From Burhinus oedicnemus (taxonomy: Eukaryota > Chordata > Aves > Charadriiformes > Burhinidae), in assembly GCA_008921705.1 (NCBI GenBank), contig VFFE01007649.1, forward strand, positions 526,674-590,673: a stretch of 64,000 nucleotides of DNA, in the 5' to 3' direction. This document shows positions 20,989 through 32,900 of the stretch, piece by piece. Each line of letters begins with the position of its first letter. The stretch's first letter is position 1. A program made the translations under genes and the position numbers. The notes under the pieces are model-generated. The model was not told the origin of the DNA. It did not search any database and saw nothing but the letters and a program-made list of their open reading frames with translations.

Positions 20989-23900
20989 GTGAGTATCTCC
21001 CCCTTCCCGCGCCCCCCCCAGGCCGAGCTCCGCCGCCGGGCACGGGCTCCTGCCCTCCGCTGCCTCCACAACTACCGTAACGGGACACCCAGACCTCCGC
21101 GGCGTGGGGGTAAACTCCCCCCACGCACACACAACACCCCCTTCCTCACCACTTTGCGGTGCAGCAGGGGGGAGCCGGTGTCTGTCTGTGCCGTGGCGCG
21201 GGGGGGAGACGGGACACGACCCACGCTCCTGTGGGCTGGAGGTTTTCACCCGGGCGCGACGCATCTGATGGCTTTCGGCGTGACGGGGGCAGAGAGAACA
21301 GCCCCCGCCACCCGCGGCGGTGCGGTGCAGCCCCAGCCCGGGTTCGAACCGGGGTCTTGGGGCGAGGGGGCGAGAGGGGCAGCGCCGGCCACGGCGGGCG
21401 CGGATCCCGGCGGGCTGCGGGGCGGGGGCGACCCCCTTGGGGGAAATCCTCCAGGAGCAGCAGTGAGGCACCGAAACGTAACGATTATTCGTCGAAGACC
21501 CCCCCCAGGGGGCTCAGGCTGCGTGGATGGGACCCCCCCTCTCCCGCCACAGTTTTGCAGAGGGCCCACTCTACCGAAGGGGCTTGATTGGCCACGGTTC
21601 CTTCCAGCACCTCTCCCTACGCCCCCACCTGTAAAATAGAAGTGCTGTGGCCAGGTGTTGTTTGTCCAACAACTCTTCGCTAGGCTCAGCCACATCCATG
21701 CCAAATCACAGCCTCCAAAAAGCTGCCTGGCCAAGAGATAAATCTCTTAATGTACAGCCTGTAATGGAAAAATGCACAGGTCCAAAAAGATGCAAAGATG
21801 CGTAATCAGAGTGGCACTAGAAAGCGTGATTATAATTACACCCGTGATTAGGAGGGAAAGAAGGAGGAGGAAGACAGAGAGAAAGCAACAAGAAATTTGG
21901 CGGAAACTTCTTTAAAAATATTCCCAAACCCAGATAATCACAATATTGCTGCCATACTGTCAAAGCTTCCCCAAGTGACAGCTTTGAATGAGTGAAGAGT
22001 GTGTGATTATTTTATTTCTTTTTCCTCTCTATGAGAAGAACTGTTCTTTCCTGTGGCCTGAGAAAGACAAAGGCAAGGGGTTATAGAATAAAGTGAAGCG
22101 CTTTGACTGCGGAAGTAAAAAATATTATCTTTTCCTATAATGCTCATAATTTTAATTACTTTCTGGCAATATATAGATTTTGGTGACACTGGTGTTAATG
22201 CCACGAAATCAAGAGGCTTTCTCTTTTTTTGAAATATGGGAGAAGTATTTCCCTCCATCTATCCAAATGTTAGATATAGTATGTCCAGAGAAAACTTACT
22301 TTGTCTCTTCTTGTCTATTACATTTTATTTTCAAGATTGTTTTCACTACTTATTAATAATCGATACTGACATGATGAATTGCAAGTATAGCTCCCTGCTT
22401 TGGAATAACATAGCTCTGCAACTTGGAAGCATCCTTTCTAGCGGTTACAGCTGGAATTGAAAAGACTTGTGTATTTTCAGTCATATTAGTAATATCTCTG
22501 TGACTTGGACCAACTCTTTTTGCTTCCCTGAACTTCAGTTTTTTTCCATGTAAAAAAGGAGGGGAGAGCTAATAGATAAAGGCACTTGAAATGAACCTGT
22601 AAGAATCAGATATAGGTTGTTATTAATTGCCTAAGAAAAAACATTTCTTACATGGGGTTTGTTTAGCTGCTGTGCCTCCTATTCTAGCTTCCATAAATCC
22701 GTGTGCAGAAAGAACACTGGTAGCTGGCTCCATATTCTAACACTGGTCCACCTTACACTACTGAGAAATTAGGTTTTGATTGGTGAGGATTACAGGCATA
22801 GATGCACTATGTTCACTGCGTGAAACACGGCTAAAGTAAATGAGCAACTTACTAAATGGGCGAATCCTTCATTGCCTTCGGATTCTGACACAGCCGGCGG
22901 GCAGAGTCCCAGCTAGCACGTATTTCCAGAATCCATCCCTGAGGAGAGTAAGGGCATGAATGGCTGGGTAGCGTTCAGATCCGAGCAGAAGATGTAATGT
23001 TCTCTCTGAATGCCCATGACACAGAAGAGTTTTTAACTACCAGCTCTGCCAACATCCGTCTCTGTTAGCTGGGGGATTCAAAAAGACATAGGGGCTGTGA
23101 GCCTGACCAAGAAATAATGAATATGCTGCCAAACCTTCATTTTTCCCAGCACTTCAGCCTTTCCCTGTTTAATAAGGTAGCCATCATCCATGCCTCAAAC
23201 CCTGTGTCACATGGGAAGGGTCAAAGGCATAGAAATAGAGATCTCAATGCCATCAGAATACTGGAAATATGGAGACATGTGCTTCCTCTGGGGTAAAAGT
23301 TGCACAAAATTTGCAGTATAAAAGCTGAAAAGGATGCAAGCACCGTTTCTGAAAGGATCATTTAGGTAGCTAGTTACTAGTCCATGATGCCTTTTGGTGT
23401 CTCTTGGGGATAAGAAGAGTATGCCATTCAACTATATTTGTTAAAGACCACAGGTCCATCAATTCCTCATCATAATCAACAATACAAATGGCTGATTGAT
23501 CTAAAACACTCAGGATAAACACACAACTTCATCTCCACTTTAGTGCAGTCTGTGCGCTACATCGGGGCTTAATGCCAAACTAGCTGGGGTCAAAACCCTG
23601 AGCGCTCCAGGAACTGATGGATCTGTTCTCTTTTGCTCTTGCTATCCCATTTTCTCCAATAGCCAAAGAAGATATGTGTGATGACAAGAAAATCGGTGCA
23701 TGATTTCTTCATCAGGTAGCTAGCTAGTCACTTTGATCTTCCCAAGCAGTCTCATTACAGCTGGCTTAAGTGTTTGCCTCAGCCTTTTCTAGTTAAAATG
23801 TTATATTTGGAAACTCCCAGAAACTCAGGAATTAGCTCCAGGTTAAAGTCCATCTAAGAAAGGCCACATTTGTTCCCAAGAGGCACAGCTGTCCTATCAT

Positions 23901-26900
23901 GGTTGGAGATAGGAGATTTCTCTTTGTAAAATGGGCTGCAGATTCACTGCAGCACAAAGCAACATCCTCTTGACAAGTCAAACAAACTAGATTAATGAGA
24001 CTGTTAAGCACACACAATAATTTACTTCACTGGGGATTTACAAATGCTTTGATAGATGTGAAGAACTCAACCTCTCACTTCTTTCATAGTCCCAGTACTC
24101 ATTTTCGAATTTTATTATGCTGTAGAGAGAGACAAAAGTGAGACCAGTGGCACTGAAACTTAGCAGGCCTTTTCTCCTGCTGTTGAAATCAGCCACCTTT
24201 CTATTACTGGCCCAAGTGTGATTATATAAATAAATATTGGTGAAATGTTTTTCTCTAATATTAAAAAAAATAGGAGGGAAACATCAGTGCCTGGGGATTT
24301 TGTTCTAAACCCGGAAGATCTTCTCCTTGTTAGGATACATTTACAAAGATAAATACTTACAAGGACAGATCACAAAGAAACTTGTTTATACAGAATGTGC
24401 AATTTAATGATGCAAGTAAACATTAAACTTTTTTTTTTTACAGTAATTCTATTATAACTTGTATTCTTGTAAGATAGATGATTACAATTGATTTGATTTC
24501 AGGTGCTATCACTCTGTGGTATCTAATGCATGTTTCTCTTTCAGTTGTAGCAAGTCTAATCATTCTACATTTGTCTGGGGCAACCAAAAAAGGAACAGGT
24601 ATGTAAACTTTAGACATTTTTTCAGACATCGTATTCGAGTCCAAAGTATGGATTGGAGTTGTTAGTTTAGTTCTTGAAATTTTTAGTAGTTTGCCTACTT
24701 TCAGTGTTTGTCCTTTGTTCATTTGTTTTGAGTATTAGTGTGCCCGTACACACACAAAAATCCAGTGGCACTTTTTCTAACGAGTTAGTGACCTGATCCA
24801 CAGCTGGATCTCACTAAAGCCTCAGCCTGGCTCTTAACTAAAGACTGTAAAGTGCCTCCCCTTTCAAATTGGGATGTTCAGTTTGGGCATTGAGCTATCT
24901 ACTCTTAAAGTTTTTTTACTTGTTGAAGTAGAATTCATAATCTGAAATTGATGGGGATAGAAAGAGGTTCCCAAAGGCCCTGGATGCTAAGTGTGGTGAG
25001 AGCAAGCAGGGAGAGTTGCTAAGCACAGTCTGTGTCTGAATTTGTGTCTGAATGCTCAGTCCCTGCAGGCCTGAATTCATTTCAGGAAATTAGGATCTGT
25101 GTCGTACTCAGCTTGGATACAGACCAGGAAGAAGAATAAATGCTTGCAGAGCACAAGGCAGATCTCAGGTGGTTAAAATCATCCTTGGAAGGTGCCTGTC
25201 TCCCTCCATTGATCATAGGAGGGAGCCTCAAACAACTCGGCTCTACACATCAGGGGCTTAAGTTAGATGGGACTCTCCTTGGTTATAGGTACCTCATTCA
25301 GAACAAAACACAGGAGTCCTCTTCAGACACCTGTGTGAGGTCTAGAACCTACTGTCCTTCGTTTTAATACAAGCTTAGGTACTTTTCTCTCCGAACAATC
25401 CATCTTCTTTTAGCCTACTTATTAACGCATGATGCCCAGGAAATGATCCTTCATCTTCTTCAGCCTGAACAGACTCAAACCTTTGTCTCCAGGCTCTCTG
25501 CCAATGTGCAGAAAGGAGTGCAAGAGTTTCAGGGCTAGGAAGAAAACAAACAAGAAGGTCTGACTCTGTTCTCTGATGATTCACCTAGGAGGAGGAGAGT
25601 TCTGGGCTGTTATTCCTGACCTCAGAGCTATTTATTAATTTTACAGCAAACAGCAAGATAAAAATAATCTATGAACCAGAACCCAGGAATTCCTCCATCT
25701 ATCTCTGTCTGGTGAATACAGAACCAAACTGCTCTGAATTTAAAATAATTCATATATTCTATCATAATTCTGTGGGTTTTTTCTTGATTTTGCCACTCTG
25801 ATATGTTCCTGTATTATGGCACATAGCTTGCTGGTAGAGCACATGCTTGAGCCTTTTGAGATGTACGAGTGGGAAACTCACGTCTCCCACTTCTTGAGCA
25901 CATGTTTTCCCTACAAGTTTGTTATTTAAAAAGCAATATAAATGTGTCTTCCCCCAGACATCCAAACCTCTTCTCTGTTTTGAAAAAATGTTTTGAGTAA
26001 GAATTATATGTTCATACCCCTAAGGAACAGCCTCATTTTCCCCCAGGAAAGGAGACTCTCAGTCTCAACAGAAAAAAGCAGAGGCCACAGGCAGAAGGGA
26101 CTGTTATATTCTGTAAAAGAGTTCTAAATGTCATAGGGACATAATAATTTGTCCTATTTGTCCCTAATTATATAATGCTTAATGTGATCATTTCACAGAA
26201 AAGCAAACTGCTTCCGAAGGACAGAAACCAGTGCAGTGTGGAACTTGGACAAAATATGCAGAAGGAGGCATCTTCACTTCTCCCAATTACCCCAACAAGT
26301 ATCCTCCTGACAGAGAGTGCGTCTACATTATAGAAGGTGACCAGCTGAAGAATCTTTATATTCTATCAACTGTATTAAAAAAAAGTGTTTTCTTTTATTA
26401 TATGTGAAGAGTAGGTAAAGCCTATATGATCATGATAAATCTTTTCAAAACACAAGATTTAGAGAAGCTCTATCTCTGTACTTTTTTCTTTGTAAAAAAT
26501 CTAAAAATTTTGTAGAGCATACCAAGAAATACTGGAAAATACTTGATTTATTTCCTGACTTTACTCATAAATTAGTTGAGGTGGTAAGTATGCATGAGTC
26601 ACTTTGTAATAAACAGTATAATTTATTTCAGGATATTTGGAGAATGAATAGAACCTAAAATGCTGTAATATGGCAGAAGAAAGAATATTTTAAAATTAGT
26701 TTAAAAAGTGAACACAGGAAATGAAAATGCTTTTGGCTTTTGTATAGGTATTTTAAACTTATTATAACTTAATCAGGGATGACAAGCATAGCTAGGCAAA
26801 GTAAAGAAAGACATACAGAAAATATCCATATAGCGAGTGTAAAAATTATTTTCCATCCGTGTGTTCATAAGAACTGAAAATAAATTAAAAAAAACCCCAA

Positions 26901-29900
26901 AACCAAAACCAAACCAGAAAAGAATAAACATTAACCGCAAGCAGCTGTAAGACAATTTTTAAAGAGTAGACAGTTGCAGGCATGGAAGTTCTGTAAGAAA
27001 GGCTAGAGGTATATTACAAGGAAGTTACATGGTTTCTTTTTATCAGTCCTAGCACAATGGATGTTGAAGGGATTGTTGTGAAAACGAATCTGTGGAAAGC
27101 AATAGAGATTAGATACTGTCAGAGCTTAGTAGCAGAAAAGATGAATCAAGTACAGAAGGGTAAGTCATTGGAACCAAGAAGATTCATTCATGACTTGTGA
27201 CTACATGCAGAATATGACACTGATGCTTGTTCTGTCCATGCTTATCTGGACAGAATTATCGACTACGAATGATGGAACCAGGAATTATAGAAATATTTAT
27301 TTTACTAAAGATGCAGGTAGTTCCAAGAGAGATTTTCAAAGGTGTATAGCTAATTCAAATTGAATTAGCTGCTTTAGAACCCCCCACTAGACACTTTTAG
27401 AAACCAGGTTGTCTTTCCAAATCTAGTGCTGAGTTACTAAAAGAAATATATGTCATAAAATTCTTCCAGGGAAATGATGGATAGTAAATGTTGTAGGTAT
27501 TGGTTAGGAAAAGAAATCACAGCAAAATGACTGAGTTCTCTGAATTCTGCTTTAGTGCTAGGTAACCTGACTGAAGCCAGAAGTAAAGAGGTGATTATAA
27601 ATCATGGAGTCAAACAAGCCCTTTAAAGAAAATTTATGCCTATCTAGTCTTCCCTCTTGAGTCCAGAATTTAAACAGATGTATGGTAAACATTTAAGTTC
27701 TTTCATGGTTTAGTAATTGATTTAAAATAAAAATAAAATGAAAAAAAAAAAAGATAACTGTGTAGATTTAATATGTACTACTTAGTGTTATATTTTTGTT
27801 ACACCTATGTTGCTAGATCCAGGTCTTTTTGCATATATTAATCAAATTATCTTTCGAACATTCCTGTGAGACTGGGAAGAAGTAAGCCTATTTTATCTTT
27901 AAGGATCTGAAACAGAGATATTTTTTTATTACTGAAGAGAAAGGCTGTGGAAAAGAAATAAAAGATAACCATTTTTGTAAACCTAGTCCAGTATCTCAGG
28001 CCATAAGGTGTTCCCCATCTTAGTAAGAAGGTGCCTGAAAGACTTTTATTGTAAAGACCTTTGTCTTTATTATATTAGTCAAGTACTTATAAAAATATAA
28101 TTAATAAGCTGAAAGGTGGCAAGATATGCTATTGAAATAACCTGATTTAGAATAGCTCAAATTGGAAATATCTAAGAACAATTTAGGAAGGAAAGATTTA
28201 GTCAAACAGCTTCTATGATGAAGATGAAATTCCAAGTTTGGAGCAATGTGTAGTAGAAGGAATAATCCAAATTCAACAAACATCTTGTGTTTTACGAGAA
28301 AAATCAATCTGGCAAAAACCTGCTGCACATAATTTCTTACGACACAGATATTTTCTGCTTTCTGTCCAGCCATGATCAATGGTTTGGATTGTACCCGGGT
28401 ATTTTAAAAGCCATGATGACAGCAGCTTTATCAGTATATAACTTGAGGAGAACTGATCTCCCCCTGTCCATTTCTATCTTCTAAAAAGATCAGGAATAGT
28501 AATGTCTGAAAAATGTCACAAAAATAAGAGATACAGCAAGATATCTGAGCAATGATATTTTTAAAAGTGGCAGTTTTCAAAAGAGGCAAAATGAGAAACC
28601 CCGAAGGACAACAAAAATTATTTTCTAAATTAGAGACAATTATTTGTTCATATTTATTCTTTTTACAAAATATAAATATGGCAGAAGATGATAAAGAAGG
28701 CTAGCAAATGAAAACCTTTCCCCTTATCTTTTATATTCTGTGGAACTCATTGACATAAGATATTGATGTTATAGGATTGCAAAAAAAAGGATTAATTATT
28801 TTACTAATAACAGTATCTCAGAGGTAGGATAACAATCTGTGGAGTGGATAATCCGTGCTAATCCAGGATATAAATATCCATTCAATTTTAGAGTAAACCA
28901 GAACCATTTCTATATGCATCTTATTCCTCTATTTATTATTAAGATTCCAACATGCTTTGAATAGCTTCTGGTTGCTGTTGAATACCAAGTACCAAACTAG
29001 AGGGACTGTCAATATGATCCATAATAGCATTCCCACATTGCTATCTCCCCTTTGTATGTCTTAGAGAGTTCCGCATACCGGGACAGCATGTACCATACTG
29101 ACAGCTGTGTGATGTGAGTTTAAATACGTATATGAATCACCAGGTTCCTTCCTGCCTGCTTGCTTTCTTTCCTTCGTTTTTTTGCTATCAAAGACAGTCT
29201 AGGGCAAGTTCTGATGGCTTCCATCAAACACAATTCCTACTGACTTTAGCGGACTTCAGTGAGGACTCCAGCACGTAGTATTGTAATAATACTGAATTCA
29301 TCGTATGATACAATTTTTCCCCCCACATTGTAGCTCATCTTAAATGTATGCAAGCCTTTTATCATTTCAAAATTACTTTGGTGAAGTAAAGGAGCTGGCA
29401 AAATTGGCATGATCATAGACTGTGAGTTTCTAAGACAGAAGAGGATTTCTGACTGCAGAAGCTTCTATCCTAGCAGTCAAAGGTGTAAGCAGATCAAACA
29501 GCTAGAAGTTTCTTTTTCTTTCCTTTTTTTTTTTTTTCTTTTCTTCTTTTTAGTAGTAATGATAATTAACTATTGGAACAACTGGGAATTTTAAAGTCCA
29601 GATTGGATGCCTTTCTAAAGCAAATCCTTTAGGTCATCCGGAAGTCATGGACTCAGTACAAAAATTATTATGCTGTAGAGGAGCTTCTGGTGAATCCCAT
29701 CTGCCTTTCAAAATGCATTGAGAATTTGTTCTTTTTTTTTTTTAATTTCAGTCTTATCAGGCATATATAAAACATAGGAAATAGCTGAGTGTACACATTA
29801 AATTCCCTGTTGGGCCAAATTTGACCTTTGTTTCTCACGTTCATGACTCTAACCTGGCAAAATTCGCAGCTGCCTGGAACAACCACAGTAGTAGCAGCAT

Positions 29901-32900
29901 TAGCCTTTGCCAGGCTGCAGAAAATTTGGCATGTGTGCTCCAAAGGGAAATTTGCACAGGATATTTTGCAGGAGCAAAGGCTTTTGTTTGTGTTAAAAAT
30001 ATTTGGGGAGCGCGATAGTCATACTTTACACAATATATCTTGGTTTGGAAATATATTGGTTTGGAAATCCTGTAAGTGAAATACTTGCAAGATTTTATCC
30101 AGTATTAATTTTTTAATAATCAAATGCTTATTTATAAATACAGGTATGGACTAGAATTGTCTTATGGAGATATGAAATAAATCTTCTACTTTATGTTTGT
30201 GGACATTTAGAGTTAGGTCTCTTGAAGGTCTTCCATGTTTTCACACTAAACTCTTTAATCCTAGATATTTCACAGGTGTTAGAAAATGGTCACCTATCAC
30301 TGTAGGAAAAATCTCTGCTTGAAGTCCTTTTGTATTTCACAGTGATTTTTGTGCTTAAAAAGTTTTCATCAAAACAAGGAAAGAATCCTCTTTTAAAAGG
30401 AGGCTATAGGTGGCTTTCTTAGCAATAATAGCTGGACAACCAGAAAGACCAAGGATTATTGAAAACTATTACTACTGTAGCACCTCAGACAGACGGGGGT
30501 AGGTGTTGACTTCAATGTCTCATTTCCATGCAGTCTGGTGAACTGAAATAGATTTTTCGCTTAACTTCAGCTGTCAGTTACACAGACTTAGAGGCTGATC
30601 AGAATTAAAACCTTAATTGTGTGGTTTTGCTGCAACTGTTCTTCTACCACAAGTTGGAACCCAATGCTATTTTTTTCATTGAATGTAAAATCTCAAGACA
30701 GCACTTGTGTAAGATAATTAGATGAAAAATATGACAAGACATGCAAACATTAAGTAGTCTTTCCATGGTATTAAACATTTTTGAAGAAAGATAATTGGAA
30801 GCTAAATATGGAAGATTTTTAAGATTTGAAGTAAAATAATTTTATGACACAGCCTGGATATATTTTATTTGGACTTAACAACAATTTTTTCTGACATCGT
30901 AGCCACAGAAAAAGTTCTGAAGATGTGAATGGGCTTTACCTATGAATAAGGGTACCAGAAATGACCACTCCATCCCTCCTTTTCCAATTAGATGGCCTGA
31001 TTCCAATCCAGTCTGGAAGAATTGCATATTCTGGGCCATTTGTTTGTTTGTTTTGCTTTGTTTTCTGTAGCTATACATACATTATTATCAGTCATTATTC
31101 TGGACTTGTTCTCACTGTATTTCTGTAAGTTTTACTGTGACCACATTTGCACAGACTTTGTTACAAAAGCTGTGGCACAAGATGTGTATTTAGAGAGTAT
31201 CTGCTTGTTTTAGCTTGCGTTTGGCAAGCTAAACTCTGGCTTTTTGCTAGAGCCAGAGTATAAGTCCAAACCAATACCTTTTTTGCTAAAAGCAAGTTAA
31301 AGTTGGGAGTTTGAATTGTGTGTTTTCATGGTCATTTCCAGGAAGAGCTGAATAATTTTGTTTCTTAGGTAAATTAGTGCAAACAAAACATTTAACCTTT
31401 AACTCTAAATATCATACAAGATGAAGCAAGGAGGTGCATCTTAAAAGCACATCATGAAGAGGTGCATGGAGGCATGTATAGCACCTCCTCCTCCCTTTGC
31501 CCAATCTTTTGTGATTGCCACAGTCCTCACAGTTACAGAAACACAGTGTTGCATTCCATGGGTGAGTTAGGAGAAAGGACCTCATCCTGTCTGGACTAGC
31601 TTGCAGAGCAAGCTGGGACACAGGCAGTACCTATGCTAATACCTAAAACAGGTCAGGAAATGTTCACTGGCCTTAAGACTGATAGGCACAATCACACATG
31701 TACAGATTAACTCCTTTCAACTTCCAGTCGCGAGTACAGATGCAAACTGCTTGCTGTGCATGGCCTTGACTGATGCAAACCACCACATCTTACTTAAGAA
31801 CAGGTTTTGGTGGTTCTGACTGGCATGGCCAAAATGATGCCAGGAGGTGCTTTTAACATTTAAGGAGTGTGAACAGTCAGTGGTCTAGCCCCTAAACTTA
31901 TCCCCCAGCCTTGTTTTATTTAGCAGTGCAGAAACACGGCTAATGAATAGTCAATGCTCCATTCTTAAAGTGGAGCAGCCTCTACACATGGGAGCTTTGG
32001 GAGAAAGCAGAAACTCTTCCTTGAATGCTCCTTGAGCTGATGTGATTTTCACGGACCCTCTAGCAAGAGCTGAGCTTCACTAGGAAAAGCGTCATCTTGA
32101 CTTTGTTGAAAAATAAATAAAAACAGAGAAGAGTAAACCATAGCAGTATTCTGATCCTAAAACTAGTTTGCAATGTGAGATTCAGAGTGCTATATGGAGG
32201 TTGTGGAATTGAGCAGTCTTGTCTCAGGCCATGCTTTCACTGAGTCAATAGATCTCATGCATAACTGTAGGCTTGACTCTCTTTTACCCACAAAGACTCC
32301 TTTTATATTATACTGAGGCTATAAATGGCTTTAAAGCTCCCTTTCAAAATCATATCAAATGACCCACCTATAACTCAGAGGGGTCCTCATGCCCATTTCT
32401 ATCAAGTGTTACACAAGTCTTGGATTCAGAGAAGACCTGTTAAGGGTTTAACTATGGGCCAGCGCTTGTAAGCCTCTTCCTGGTATGAAATGGAGTAGTG
32501 AAGTCCTAACACAGGAATTTTATAAAGGACAAATGTGTTATGTTAATGGCATATACACAAGAACAATGGCATAGACCTTTTTTGAAGCAGGTATCTCTTT
32601 GTTGCCGTGGAAAGCAGAGCAGCCACACACTGTGGTATGCTGCTATCTAACACTAATAATACTAGCATAATTCATCTTCATATCTAGTTTCCAATGTTAA
32701 AACATTACAATAAATCTTAGGTAGGTTAATAGCATAATAATTGAATTCTGAGTAAATAAGACTTTCAAGCTTTAATAGCATTCTTCAGATGCCCTAAGGC
32801 GTTGCCAGGATGGCATTTCTGATGCTTGACTCTTCAGTCCCTAGGTGAATGATGTGTAGTTCTCAACAAATCTCCTTAAATGGAATAAGAGCATACAAAG

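Larger units (their letters stand above)
18741..21580 (+). promoter_or_regulatory. NETO1: CpG-rich promoter region of NETO1
   Basis: GC and CpG density rise sharply over about 18741-19480 and again over about 20580-21580, with a less CpG-rich, pyrimidine-rich stretch between. The second block holds the first coding exon and the start of intron 1. No convincing TATA box was seen, which fits a CpG-island promoter with dispersed starts. The transcription start cannot be placed from sequence alone. Long open frames here on both strands are a by-product of GC richness (R, G and P rich, low complexity). Confidence 0.8.
20918..26310 (+). other. Overlapping out-of-frame upstream ORF (spliced, 78 codons)
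   Basis: An ATG at 20918, 43 nt before the NETO1 start and in another frame, begins M-E-L-V-E-T-E-A-P. In unspliced DNA it stops at the exon 1 border, but following the NETO1 splice joints (20988/24545 and 24598/26199) it stays open to TGA at 26308-26310: 71+54+112 = 237 nt, 78 codons plus stop. Context is T at -3 and G at +4. It could lower NETO1 translation. Whether the peptide is made is unknown. Confidence 0.5.

Noticed and set aside
20968..21639. 223-codon + strand frame starting just after the NETO1 ATG
   Set aside because: It runs through the NETO1 exon 1 donor into intron 1. It is open only because the sequence is GC-rich.
26880..26915. CCCCAAAACCAAAACCAAACC stretch resembling ciliate-type telomere repeats
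   Set aside because: Short, irregular and without TTAGGG units; simple A/C-rich sequence.
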